Source: Nitratireductor aquimarinus
GTDB lineage: Bacteria > Pseudomonadota > Alphaproteobacteria > Rhizobiales > Rhizobiaceae
Length of the DNA: 64,000 bases
Assembly (NCBI RefSeq): GCF_046773475.1
Contig: NZ_CP177240.1
Coordinates: 558,001-622,000 of the forward strand
Reading direction: 5' to 3'
Part shown: one piece after another, positions 49,582 to 59,142 of the stretch
How positions within the stretch are numbered: position 1 is the stretch's first letter
How the letters are laid out: every line of letters starts with the position of its first letter
Notes under the pieces: generated by a model
Databases searched by the model: none
Seen by the model: only the letters and a program-made list of their open reading frames with translations
Told to the model about the DNA's origin: nothing
Program-made: the position numbers and the translations under genes

Positions 49582-50127
49582 TCAGGTGGCGTCGCTGTCC
49601 GCAGGCGGCACGCCGTCATCGCCACACCATCGGGCGGCGAGATGAACGAGAATGAAGACGATCATGATTGGAACGGCCACGGCCACCCAGAAGGTGCTGA
49701 AGGGCAGTGCGTCGGCCATGGTGCGGCTGTGGCGCAGCAGAAAACCGCGCGCCGGGTTCATGTTGGGACCATAGAAAACGTACCAGAGGATCGGCAGAAG
49801 ATAGATCAGAACCACGGCCGACCGCATCAGCGCGGCGGCAAGCCCGAGAAGGGCGCTGCGTGAACCTTCGCCGGTGAAGAGCGCCGGATCAAACCGGCGC
49901 TTGAATGATATCGTGGCGCCCATGAGGCCGGCCCAGATCATCGCGTATCGGGCCAGCTCCTCTGTATAGGCCGGCGGCTGGTTGAAGACATAGCGCGCCA
50001 GGACCTGCAGCATGACGGCCCCCACGAGGATCACCAGCGCCACGCCGGCCATCACTGTGGCCAGACGATCGAGTCCGTTGCTGAAGCGGATGACGGATTT
50101 GGCGATGTGTTTCATGGGGGCGGCCAT
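49582..50127 (-). CDS. TRAP transporter small permease (DctQ type)
   Basis: A 181-residue four-helix membrane protein. The second helix region MLQVLARYVFNQPPAYTEELARYAMIWAGLMGATISFKRR is the DctQ signature area (seen as VLARYVFNQPPAYTEELARY here). It partners the large permease whose gene is cut by the IS element. Start is at 50127 or 50115; neither has a strong ribosome binding site. Without an intact large subunit, this transporter is probably inactive unless one is supplied elsewhere. Confidence 0.88.
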   Translation of the reverse strand: MAAPMKHIAKSVIRFSNGLDRLATVMAGVALVILVGAVMLQVLARYVFNQPPAYTEELARYAMIWAGLMGATISFKRRFDPALFTGEGSRSALLGLAAALMRSAVVLIYLLPILWYVFYGPNMNPARGFLLRHSRTMADALPFSTFWVAVAVPIMIVFILVHLAARWCGDDGVPPADSDAT

Positions 50128-50130
50128 TGC

Positions 50131-51114
50131 TTAGTCTGCGACGGAGTCGCGGGCTTTGGTCCAGATGCTCAGCTGGTCGTCTGGCAGAGACGTCGCCCAG
50201 GTGGCGCGGGCCAGCTCGGCCATCTTTCCGCGTTCGCCTTCGGCAAGCTCGGTGATGGTCACGCCAGCGGCTTCATGCTTTGCGCGCACTTCGCTGGCCC
50301 AGTTGTTGACCCAGTCCCTGTTCGCTTTCTTGCCGGCTGCGAGGGCAGCGTCGATCTGGTCCTTTTCCTCATCACCCAGCGACGTGTACCAGTCTTCCGA
50401 AATCAGAACGATGCGCGAGGACGGCGTGATGTCGGCGGGCGTGAAGTGCTTCAGAAACTCGGTGTGGCCGGTGCGGATGGCCGAGTTCGGCGGGTTGAAA
50501 TAGCCATCGGCAACGCCGGTCTGGATGGCGTTTGCCACTTCCGACCAGGAGACGATCGTGCCAGTTGCGCCCAGCGCTTCCTGCAGTGCAATCTGCTCGC
50601 TGTTGAGCGCGCGGAAGCGCAGGTCGGACATGTCCTCGACCTTGGCGATCGGCTTCTTGGAATTGTGAATGCCGATGTCCATGCCGATGTAATTGACGTC
50701 CACGAAACGCACGCCATTGTCGAGAAGCGGACCGTTCATCTGCTCAAGCATGTCCGTTTCCGAAAGCACGGCGTCGATCTGTTCGCGGTTCTCGAAGAAG
50801 AACGGGAGCTGGACGCCCTTCATCAGCGGTGACATGCCGAAACCGGTGGAAAGGGCGGCGAGATTGACCTCCAGAAGTCCCTGGGCAACCTGGTCGAAAC
50901 GCTCTTTTTCCGAGCCCAGCGTGCCGGACGGGAAAATGGAGACCTCGAATTCGGTACCCTTGAGCGCATCGGCAAAGCCGTGGGCGAAGGCTGCTTCCGG
51001 GTTGGTCGCCGTATCGTCGGCGCCGTTCATGGCGATCTTGATGTCAGCGGCCTGTGCAGCGGCGGTCATGAGCGCAAGCGCCGAGATGGCGAGGGCTTTG
51101 GGTAAAAACTTCAT
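50131..51114 (-). CDS. TRAP transporter substrate-binding protein (DctP type)
   Basis: A 327-residue secreted protein with signal peptide LPKALAISALALMTAAAQAA. The mature fold begins DIKIAMNGADDTATNPEAAF; FRALNSEQIALQEALGA carries the arginine that clamps the ligand carboxylate in DctP proteins. Imports carboxylated compounds. Gene order here is large permease, binding protein, small permease, hydrolase, rather than the usual P-Q-M. It ends 3 bases before the small permease gene. Confidence 0.9.
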   Translation of the reverse strand: MKFLPKALAISALALMTAAAQAADIKIAMNGADDTATNPEAAFAHGFADALKGTEFEVSIFPSGTLGSEKERFDQVAQGLLEVNLAALSTGFGMSPLMKGVQLPFFFENREQIDAVLSETDMLEQMNGPLLDNGVRFVDVNYIGMDIGIHNSKKPIAKVEDMSDLRFRALNSEQIALQEALGATGTIVSWSEVANAIQTGVADGYFNPPNSAIRTGHTEFLKHFTPADITPSSRIVLISEDWYTSLGDEEKDQIDAALAAGKKANRDWVNNWASEVRAKHEAAGVTITELAEGERGKMAELARATWATSLPDDQLSIWTKARDSVAD

Positions 51115-51144
51115 TTTTTCTCCTCCGTTTTGTTTCGTTTTCCG

Positions 51145-51502
51145 TCAGGCGAGCCCCAACAGGCGTGGAATGGCCAGAGAAATCTCCGGGAAATAGGTGA
51201 GCACCAGCAGCAGCGCGACTTCGGCCAGAAAGAAGGGCAGGGTGGCGCGTATCAGCCGCCAGTAATTCATGCGCACCGTGGTCGCGAGGATCAGCAGAAC
51301 CCCTCCGAGCGGCGGCGAAAGAAGGCCGGTGGTGATGTTGAAGCAGATCACGATGCCCAGATGCACGGGGTCGACGCCCATGGCGATTGCGACAGGTGCG
51401 AAGATCGGCGCGAACAGCGCCACGGCGGCCTTCACATCCATCGCCATGCCGGCCACCAGAAAGATCAGGTTGATCAGCATCAGATATTGCAGCGGGCTGA
51501 GG
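51145..51502 (-). pseudogene. TRAP transporter large permease (DctM type), 3' remnant cut by IS21 element
   Basis: Only the last 118 or so codons remain. The frame reads LSPLQYLMLINLIFLVAGMA, then FNITTGLLSPPLGGVLLILA and ends FPEISLAIPRLLGLA, all typical of the C-terminal part of DctM, which is normally about 425 residues. The frame is intact up to 51502, where the IS element terminal repeat starts. About 300 N-terminal codons are missing and are not found on the other side of the element. Confidence 0.9.
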
Positions 51503-51624
51503 TGAGAACGGCGGTGGAAAACTAGACCACGGTAGCGGCTGGATTGTCCTGCTGCGGGCGGCTGAAAAGTCGTCCACTTTTTCCCTTTTCTGCTTGGCGC
51601 AGGGAGGGACGAGGGATCTACACC

Positions 51625-53118
51625 GTGGAATTATATCTGAAGGTTCGAGTTGCTTGCGACGGCGGTATGAGCCAGCGCGAAGCGTCGAAGCATTTCGGCA
51701 TATCGCGCGACACGGTTCGCAAGATGATGACGTATTCGGTTCCTCCCGGCTATCGACGGCGGGCTCCGGTTCGGCGTCCAAAGCTGGAAGCTTTCATCCC
51801 AATCATTGACGGATGGCTTGAGGCGGATCGGACGGTTCCGCGCAAGCAGCGTCATACGGCCAAGCGGGTGTTCGACCGGCTCCGTGACGAACACGGGTTT
51901 GCTGGCGGGTACACGATTATCAAGGACTACATGCGTGATCGGGATCGGCGCGGCCAGGAGATGTTCGTGCCGCTGGCGCATCCTGCCGGGCATGGGCAGG
52001 CGGACTTCGGCGAGGCCGTGGTTGTCATCGGCGGCGTCGAGCAGAAGGCGCACTTCTTCGTGCTCGACCTGCCGCACAGCGATGCGTGCTATGTTCGCGC
52101 CTATCCTGCAGCCGTAGCAGAGGCATGGGTGGACGGCCATGTCCATGCCTTCGCCTTCTTCGGCGCTGTGCCGCAGTCGATCGTCTACGACAACGACCGC
52201 TGCCTGGTGGCAAAGATACTGCCCGACGGCACACGCAAGCGCGCGACACTGTTCAGCGGCTTCCTGTCCCACTACCTGGTCCGGGATCGTTATGGCCGCC
52301 CCGGCAAGGGCAATGACAAGGGCAGCGTCGAAGGTCTGGTCGGCTATGCCCGGCGCAACTTCATGGTGCCGATCCCGTGCTTTGCGACGTGGGAAGACTT
52401 CAATCTGTGGCTTGAGGATCGATGCCGCAAGCGTCAGGGCGACCGGCTGCGTGGCGAGAGCGAGACGATCGGCGAGCGTCTGCAGCGTGACCTTGCGGCC
52501 ATGCGGCCGCTGCCGGCTTCACCCTTCGATGCCTGCGACCAGGCCGGTGGCCGGGTCTCCTCGCAGGCGCTGGTACGTTACAGGACCAACGACTACTCCG
52601 TTCCGGTCGCATATGGCCATCAAGATGTGTGGATCCGGGGCTATGTCGACGAGGTGGTGATCGGCTGCGGCGGTGAGACGATCGCCCGTCATCCGCGCAG
52701 CTATGAACGCGAGGAGGTTGTCTTCGACCCACTGCATTACCTGCCGCTGATCGAGCAGAAGATCAATGCGCTTGACCAGGCGGCCCCTCTGCAGGGCTGG
52801 GAACTGCCCGAGGCGTTCGCCACACTGCGTCGCCTGATGGAAGCGCGGATGGGCAAGCAGGGCCGGCGCGCCTATGTGCAGGTGTTGCGCCTTCTGGAAA
52901 GCTTCGATCTGGCCGACCTGCATGCAGCTGTTAAACAGGCGCTACACCTGGGTGCCATCAGCTTCGACGCCGTGAAGCACCTCGTCCTGTGCCGGGCCGA
53001 ACGCAGGCCGCCAAAACTGGACCTCGACATCTATCCCTATCTGCCCAGAGCCACTGTCGAGAAGACGTCAGCCAAGGCCTATATGCGGCTGCTGAACCGC
53101 GAGGAGGAACCGGCATGA
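51625..53118 (+). CDS. istA: IS21 family transposase IstA
   Basis: A 497-residue DDE transposase. The N-terminal helix-turn-helix is GGMSQREASKHFGISRDTVR; the catalytic core shows GHGQADFGEAVV (first Asp), SIVYDNDRCLVAK (second Asp) and GNDKGSVEGLVGYARRNF (Glu). The GTG at 51625 is the likely start; the frame is open further upstream but runs into the terminal repeats. Overlaps istB by 4 bases. The gene looks intact. Confidence 0.92.
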   Translation: MELYLKVRVACDGGMSQREASKHFGISRDTVRKMMTYSVPPGYRRRAPVRRPKLEAFIPIIDGWLEADRTVPRKQRHTAKRVFDRLRDEHGFAGGYTIIKDYMRDRDRRGQEMFVPLAHPAGHGQADFGEAVVVIGGVEQKAHFFVLDLPHSDACYVRAYPAAVAEAWVDGHVHAFAFFGAVPQSIVYDNDRCLVAKILPDGTRKRATLFSGFLSHYLVRDRYGRPGKGNDKGSVEGLVGYARRNFMVPIPCFATWEDFNLWLEDRCRKRQGDRLRGESETIGERLQRDLAAMRPLPASPFDACDQAGGRVSSQALVRYRTNDYSVPVAYGHQDVWIRGYVDEVVIGCGGETIARHPRSYEREEVVFDPLHYLPLIEQKINALDQAAPLQGWELPEAFATLRRLMEARMGKQGRRAYVQVLRLLESFDLADLHAAVKQALHLGAISFDAVKHLVLCRAERRPPKLDLDIYPYLPRATVEKTSAKAYMRLLNREEEPA

Positions 53119-53885
53119 GCAGCGATGCTCCCGAACTCCTGCTCGTGCATCACCTCAAGGCGCTGAAGCTGCCGACCTTCCTGCGCGAGCACCAGAAGCT
53201 TGCCCGACAATGTGCGGGCGAGGGTGTGGATCATGTCCGTTACCTTGCGCGGCTCGTCGAACTGGAACTAATCGACCGGGAACGGCGGATGGTCGAGCGT
53301 CGCATCAAGGCTGCAAAGTTCCCGGCAGCGAAAAGCCTCGACAGCTTCGACTTCACCGCCATTCCGAAGCTCAACAAGATGCAGGTATTGGAACTGGCGC
53401 GCTGCGAATGGGTCGACAGGCGCGAGAATGTCATCGCGCTCGGACCCAGCGGCACGGGCAAGACCCATGTCGCGATCGGCCTCGGGCTGGCTGCCTGTCA
53501 GAAGGGATTGTCCGTTGGCTTCACCACGGCTGCCGCGCTCGTCAGCGAGATGATGGAGGCGCGTGATGAACGTCGTCTTCTGCGCCTCCAGAAGCAGGTC
53601 GCCGGCTACAAACTCCTGATCATCGACGAACTGGGCTTCGTTCCCCTGTCGAAAACCGGAGCCGAGTTGCTGTTCGAATTGATCTCACAGCGTTATGAGC
53701 GCGGCTCCACGCTGATCACCAGCAATCTGCCCTTCGATGAATGGACCGAGACGTTTGGGTCCGAGCGTCTCACCGGCGCGCTCCTCGACCGACTGACCCA
53801 CCATGTCAGCATCCTCGAGATGAATGGCGACAGTTATCGCCTCGCGCAAAGCCGGGCCCGAAAAACCGCCAACCCTCATCAGTAA
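53115..53885 (+). CDS. istB: IS21 family transposition helper ATPase IstB
   Basis: A 256-residue AAA+ ATPase with Walker A GPSGTGKTHVAIGLG and Walker B LLIIDELGFVPLS, followed by LITSNLPFDEWTETFGSERL, the IstB/DnaC-like sensor region. It assists IstA in strand transfer. Starts in the ATGA overlapping the istA stop. Intact. Confidence 0.93.
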   Translation: MSSDAPELLLVHHLKALKLPTFLREHQKLARQCAGEGVDHVRYLARLVELELIDRERRMVERRIKAAKFPAAKSLDSFDFTAIPKLNKMQVLELARCEWVDRRENVIALGPSGTGKTHVAIGLGLAACQKGLSVGFTTAAALVSEMMEARDERRLLRLQKQVAGYKLLIIDELGFVPLSKTGAELLFELISQRYERGSTLITSNLPFDEWTETFGSERLTGALLDRLTHHVSILEMNGDSYRLAQSRARKTANPHQ

Positions 53886-54009
53886 GATCGCCGACGCTGC
53901 AAGCGGGAAACTCTGGTCGGGCTACGCCCTCCCGACGTTCCCCGCTTGCAGCGCAAAGTGGACTACTTTTGCGCCGCCCAATGGCCGACTTTTACTCCGC
54001 CGTTGACAC

Positions 54010-54573
54010 GCCGGGCTGATCGGTCTGCTGGTCGGTCTGATTGCAGGATTTTACGGTGGTTTTCTTGATATCGTTTTCATGCGGCTGGTGGACTCCTTCC
54101 TGGCCATTCCATCGATCCTGTTCTCCCTCGTCGTGCTTGCAGTCGTCGGTCCGGGGCTCGTGACGCTGATCCTGGTCATCGGTGTTACCAACTGGGTCAT
54201 TTATGCCCGGTTGGTGCGCGGCGAGGTGCTCAGCATCAAGGAGCGTGACTATATCCGGGCCGCCCGCTCCATCGGGGTTAGGAACATCACCATCATCTAC
54301 CGGCACATCCTGCCAAACGTGTTCTCTTCCTTCGTCGTGGTGTCCACACTCACCATCGCAACGACGATCATCGTTGAAGCGTCCCTGAGCTTTCTCGGAC
54401 TGGGCATTCAGCCGCCAACAGTCTCCTGGGGTGGGATGCTGAGCGATGGACGCAATTATCTGGCGACGAACTGGTGGCTCGCCACATTCCCGGGGTTGGC
54501 GATCACGGTCACCGTTCTCGGCATCATCTTTCTGGGTGACTGGCTCAGGGATGTGCTCGATCCGCGGGCCTGA
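54010..54573 (+). pseudogene. Dipeptide/oligopeptide ABC permease (DppC/OppC type), 5'-truncated at the IS element
   Basis: The frame enters directly from the right IS end (AGLIGLLVGLIAGFYGG) and continues intact to DVLDPRA. The coupling loop is SIKERDYIRAARSIGVRNITII and the segment EASLSFLGLGIQPPTVSWGGM is characteristic of DppC/OppC. About 100 N-terminal residues, including the first helix, are missing. The first ATG inside is at 54079 and would give a protein lacking two helices. The two ATPase genes downstream are intact. Confidence 0.88.
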
Positions 54574-54621
54574 CGCCATGAAACGCAATGATTTCAAGAT
54601 GGAACGCCCCCGGGGACAGGC

Positions 54622-55604
54622 ATGATGGAAAAACTACTACAGGTCGACAACCTGAAGATCGAGTTCAAGACCGAGAACGGTGTCGTCTCGCCGGTCGACA
54701 ATGTTTCGCTCGGTCTGCACCGCGGAGAAAAGCTCGCCATCGTTGGAGAATCCGGCTGTGGAAAGAGCGTAACCTCTCTTGCGATCATGGGGCTTCTGGG
54801 AAAGACCGCGACGGTGGCAAACGGGCGCATGCTTTTCGAGGGGCGGGAGCTTCCGAAGGGAGGGAGTCGGGAGTGGGAAGACATTCGCGGCAGGGATATC
54901 GCCATGATCTTCCAGGAGCCGCTGACCTCGCTGAACCCCGTCTTTACGGTTGGTGAGCAGATTTCGGAACCGATACGCACACATCAGCGCGTGGGCCGCG
55001 CGGAGGCGCGAAAGCGAAGCATCGATCTTCTGAAGCGCGTCGGCATCAACAGGGCGGAAAGGGTCTATGACGAGTATCCGCACGCGCTGAGCGGTGGGAT
55101 GCGCCAGCGCGTCATGATTGCCATAGCACTCTCGTGCAATCCGAAGCTGCTCATCGCCGACGAGCCGACGACCGCACTGGACGTGAGTATCCAGGCTCAG
55201 ATTCTCGAGCTGATGCGGGGCATATCTTCGGACTACGACACGGCCATCATCATCATCACCCACGATCTCGGCGTCGTGGCTGAAATGGCTGACCGTGTCG
55301 TCGTCATGTATGCGGGGCAGGTGGTCGAAGTCGGCGACGTGTTCGCGATTTTCGAGAACCCCAGACACCCTTACACTCGTGGGCTCCTCAACTGCACACC
55401 GCGCATCCATGAGCTCAGGGACGAGCTTGAGGTGATCGAGGGCTCTGTGCCGAGCCCCCTCAAAATGCCGAAGGGATGCCGTTTCCACCCACGGTGTGCT
55501 TTTGCTGACGAACGGTGCATTTCGCAGCAACCCGAGCTGATCGAAGACGCGGGACAGCATGCGGTTCGCTGCTGGCTGTTCGATGAGCATGAAAAGGAAA
55601 GCCA

Positions 55605-55608
<4 letters not shown>
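54622..55608 (+). CDS. Dipeptide/oligopeptide ABC transporter ATP-binding protein (DppD/OppD type)
   Basis: A 328-residue ATPase. Walker A GESGCGKSV, Q-loop IFQEPLTSLNPVFTV, signature LSGGMRQRVMIAIAL, Walker B LLIADEPTTALDVSIQ and the C-terminal oligopeptide-family extension with cysteines (GCRFHPRCAFADERC...VRCW) that binds an iron-sulfur cluster in some DppD proteins. The ATG at 54622 follows the truncated permease by 48 bases. It overlaps the DppF-like gene by 4 bases. Binding protein and first permease are not in the window, probably lost or left of the deletion. Confidence 0.92.
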
Positions 55609-56600
<992 letters not shown>

Positions 56601-56697
56601 TAGGGATTGTAGGCTTGGACAACCAGGTCTTGGCCTGCATAGGAAGCGCCTGGAAGACGCCGTGGGCAAATGTTGTTTCTCGATTGTAGTGAGTTTA

Positions 56698-56717
56698 TTT
56701 TGAGTTCATACTCAAAA
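56698..56717. promoter_or_regulatory. Palindromic operator adjoining the start of the GntR/PBP1 regulator
   Basis: Perfect 8-base arms (TTTTGAGT at 56698-56705, ACTCAAAA at 56710-56717) with a TCAT spacer, ending 1 base before the ATG at 56719. The AGT/ACT core recurs in the sites at 57806-57839. Binding here would block the ribosome binding region or promoter directly, i.e. autorepression. Confidence 0.65.
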
Positions 56718-56718
56718 G

Positions 56719-57807
56719 ATGCAGAAGGCCACTTCCTCAAAATTGAAAGCCGTTTCCGTTTGGCTCGAAAGGCGGATTGTCGAGGCTGAGCCGGGCGATC
56801 ACCTGCCGACTGTGCGTGACATGATGCGTCGGTTCTCAACGGCGCAGCGGACAATCGAACGTGCCTTGCAGCCTTATCTTGATGCAGGCCGGATTCGGGC
56901 GCGCCCGGGGGCGGGCATTGTTGTCTGCGATCCCGAAGCCAGGGATGACATGGATGACTGGGAAGGAGATCTGCTCGTTCTCTACCGGGTGTCCGATAGC
57001 CGGATCGCACGCAATGTGCTTCAGGAGGTCGAGCAGAGACTCAAACAGCGCAATATAAGCGTCCTGCAGATCGGCTATTCGACCGAGGAGCAGGCACTTT
57101 CGGTTCTCCGCAAGATCGGGAACTTCAAAACCTGCCTCCTGCAATTGCATTTTGAGGTGCTTTCCATCGAATTTCTGGCCGCGCTGCGCAAGCATGTCAG
57201 GAGCATCGTCATCGATGGCGTATCCGCCACCGGTATTGACGCAGATGCTGTCGGCACCAACTGGCGTGAGGCGCTTTCCGTTGCTTTTCGGGTGCTGCGG
57301 GAAAAGGGGCATGAATGCATCGCGTTTCTAACATCCGCCCACAAGGCGCGACAGATTGCCATGGCCCGGCGCGAGTATCTGCTTTTGTGCAAGTCTCTGC
57401 CGACCTCGCAGGCGCAGTGGTTGATCGAGATCGACAAGCTGCCAGGCGGGTACAATATTGCGGACATTCAGGATGCGCTTGCCAAGCAGCGTCAGGCGGA
57501 TGGTCGTCTGCCTTTTACGGCGCTGATCGTCTGGGGTGTTACGGAAGGTTTTATGTTGGAGCGCGCCATCCATGAGCTCGGGCCGGCAGTGCACGAGAAT
57601 CTGAGCGTCGTCATGCTGGGAAGTACCGATTTTGCTTCTGAACACCTGAACCGCTTCGATGTCGTCGGTAACAGCAATGCCGAAAAGTTCGATCTGTTCG
57701 AGGCTCTCCTGGCAGACCGTGTCGCATTTCGAGATCGGGAGCCGGAAACCCACTATCTGGAAATCAGGTACAAGCCGCACGGCAGCATTATTCAGTCTGA
57801 TCAATGA
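56719..57807 (+). CDS. GntR-type winged-helix regulator with LacI-like (PBP1) sensor domain
   Basis: A 362-residue regulator. Residues 1-70 form a GntR winged helix (DHLPTVRDMMRRFSTAQRTIERAL, GAGIVV wing). Residues 85-340 form a type 1 periplasmic-binding-like sensor (DLLVLYRVSDSRIARNVLQE, SIVIDGVSATGIDADAVGTN, SVVMLGSTDFASEHLNRFDV), similar to AraR/DasR-neighbour type sugar-responsive proteins. No Shine-Dalgarno is visible at the ATG at 56719, because an operator occupies the region; a leaderless message or a later start is possible. It precedes the dehydrogenase/PHP/ABC operon and probably controls it. Confidence 0.82.
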   Translation: MQKATSSKLKAVSVWLERRIVEAEPGDHLPTVRDMMRRFSTAQRTIERALQPYLDAGRIRARPGAGIVVCDPEARDDMDDWEGDLLVLYRVSDSRIARNVLQEVEQRLKQRNISVLQIGYSTEEQALSVLRKIGNFKTCLLQLHFEVLSIEFLAALRKHVRSIVIDGVSATGIDADAVGTNWREALSVAFRVLREKGHECIAFLTSAHKARQIAMARREYLLLCKSLPTSQAQWLIEIDKLPGGYNIADIQDALAKQRQADGRLPFTALIVWGVTEGFMLERAIHELGPAVHENLSVVMLGSTDFASEHLNRFDVVGNSNAEKFDLFEALLADRVAFRDREPETHYLEIRYKPHGSIIQSDQ

Positions 57808-57839
57808 GTACAAGAGGTATTGTACTGATAATTGTACTC
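57806..57839. promoter_or_regulatory. Operator cluster before the dehydrogenase-PHP-ABC operon
   Basis: GAGTACAA (57806-57813), TTGTACT (57820-57826) and TTGTACTC (57832-57839): one left arm and two right arms, giving two overlapping palindromes of 6 and 18 base spacing. They share GAGT/ACTC ends with the site at 56698-56717 and lie 41 bases or more before the next start at 57880. Confidence 0.65.
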
Positions 57840-57879
57840 AAATAGCTTTCTCTCGCAATCAGGAGGAGCGAGAGAAAGC

Positions 57880-59142
57880 ATGGATTTGGGTGGCCCGCAG
57901 AACACGGTAGGGGTGTCGATAATCGGAGCGGGCGAGCGGGGCGTTTACTTCGTCGGAACCCGTATGGCGGAGCTCGCTGCCGAGACCGGATTCAGGATCG
58001 TGGGTGTTCACGATGCTCTGCCTGATCGCGCACAGTTTGCGGCAGAGCATCTCAATGAGATTTATGCAGGACGAAACATCGACCACCGGGTTCGTGTGTT
58101 TGGCTATCTGGATGAGGCCGTCGGCGCCGCGTCCGTGAAGCTGGTTCTGGTGACGACCCACACCGATGCGCATCGCAAGCCCGTGGAGGCGGCCATCGCA
58201 GCCGGTAAACGGGTCTATCTCGACAAACCCATCTCCGTGACGCTGGAGGATGCGCTTGCCATCGGAGAGGTAGAGCGCCGCTCCGGTTCCCCCGTCATGA
58301 TGGGTTTCACCCGCCGCTATGAACGCCCCTGGATCGAAAGCGCCTGTCTTGCGCACGGCGGGGCAATCGGTGATCCGCAGATGATCCTTCTGCGTTCGGT
58401 GATACCCTATACGCGTTATCTGCAGCTCTGGCACCGTGACAATGCAAGGTCGGGCGGGGCTCTCAACGACAAGGGTTCTCATCATTTCGATGTGCTGAAC
58501 TGGATTGCAGGCGCACCTGCCATTTCCGTTTCTGCCGTCGGCGGGCGCAGTACCATTTTCAAGCCGGACCCCGATGCGCCCGCGCGGTGCAGCGAATGCG
58601 ACCGGACATGCCCCTATCGCAGGCACGAAACGCTGGTAGACCGTTTTGAAGGGGTCGGACAGGTGGCGAATCCGAGCTGGTCGCACGCCCGCAATGTCGA
58701 GCACCGCAACGACAATTGCGTCTATCTGCCGGGATCGGACATCGACGACCATGCAGTCATTACTGTTCGCTACGCAAACGGCATGACGGCCTGTCTGTTC
58801 TTTGCGATCTTCGGCCCGTGGGCCGAGGATCAGGAAACGCTGGAGATCGTCGGCTCCACCGGGCGTTTGCGCATGGAACGGCATTCCGGTGCGATCGACC
58901 TGGTGGCCGATCATGGCCATCGTCACGAGACCATAAGGTTTCAGGACCCGGATCGTGGGTCCACACATTTTGGCGCTGATCTTCAGCTCGTTCGCACGCT
59001 GCGCCAGTTCTATGCAGGCGAGGCCCCGCCTGTTGGCGTTGACGAGGGGGTGGCGTCCCTTCGCATGGTTCTGGCCGCGCAAAAGTCGCTCCGAGAAAGC
59101 GGACAGCCCATCGACCCCCGAACCCTTGAGGCTGTCCAGTGA
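57880..59142 (+). CDS. Gfo/Idh/MocA family oxidoreductase
   Basis: A 420-residue NAD(P)-dependent sugar or polyol dehydrogenase. The Rossmann motif SIIGAGERGVYF is near residue 13; the catalytic lysine lies in YLDKPISVTLEDAL; GGALNDKGSHHFDVLNWIAG holds the catalytic Asp/His (DKGSHHFD). The cysteine-rich stretch RCSECDRTCPYRRH near residue 240 marks a subfamily of this group and could bind metal. The ATG at 57880 follows AGGAGGAG by 11 bases. It is coupled to the PHP hydrolase gene and precedes a maltose-type ABC importer, so it probably oxidises the imported sugar or a derivative. Confidence 0.88.
   Translation: MDLGGPQNTVGVSIIGAGERGVYFVGTRMAELAAETGFRIVGVHDALPDRAQFAAEHLNEIYAGRNIDHRVRVFGYLDEAVGAASVKLVLVTTHTDAHRKPVEAAIAAGKRVYLDKPISVTLEDALAIGEVERRSGSPVMMGFTRRYERPWIESACLAHGGAIGDPQMILLRSVIPYTRYLQLWHRDNARSGGALNDKGSHHFDVLNWIAGAPAISVSAVGGRSTIFKPDPDAPARCSECDRTCPYRRHETLVDRFEGVGQVANPSWSHARNVEHRNDNCVYLPGSDIDDHAVITVRYANGMTACLFFAIFGPWAEDQETLEIVGSTGRLRMERHSGAIDLVADHGHRHETIRFQDPDRGSTHFGADLQLVRTLRQFYAGEAPPVGVDEGVASLRMVLAAQKSLRESGQPIDPRTLEAVQ

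Larger units (their letters stand above)
51503..54008 (+). mobile_element. IS21-family insertion sequence
   Basis: A 2506-base element with istA and istB. The left end TGAGAACGGCGGTGGAAAA and the inverted right end TGTCAACGGCGGAGTAAAA match at 15 of 19 positions and give the TG...CA termini of IS21. Internal copies of an AAAAGT(C/A)GTCCACTTT-like repeat lie inside both ends (51565-51580 and 53955-53970 inverted), as expected for IS21 transposase binding sites. The 5 bases flanking each end (TGAGG, CGCCG) differ, so there is no target duplication. Confidence 0.9.

Noticed and set aside
48787..49863. 358-codon plus-strand frame across two genes
   Set aside because: Shadow of the D-aminoacylase-like and DctQ genes; no domain, runs across an intergenic gap.
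51491..54020. CGGGCTGA present on both sides of the IS element as a target duplication
   Set aside because: The copies are several bases away from the two ends at unequal distance and are explained by the two flanking coding frames; the bases directly next to the ends differ.
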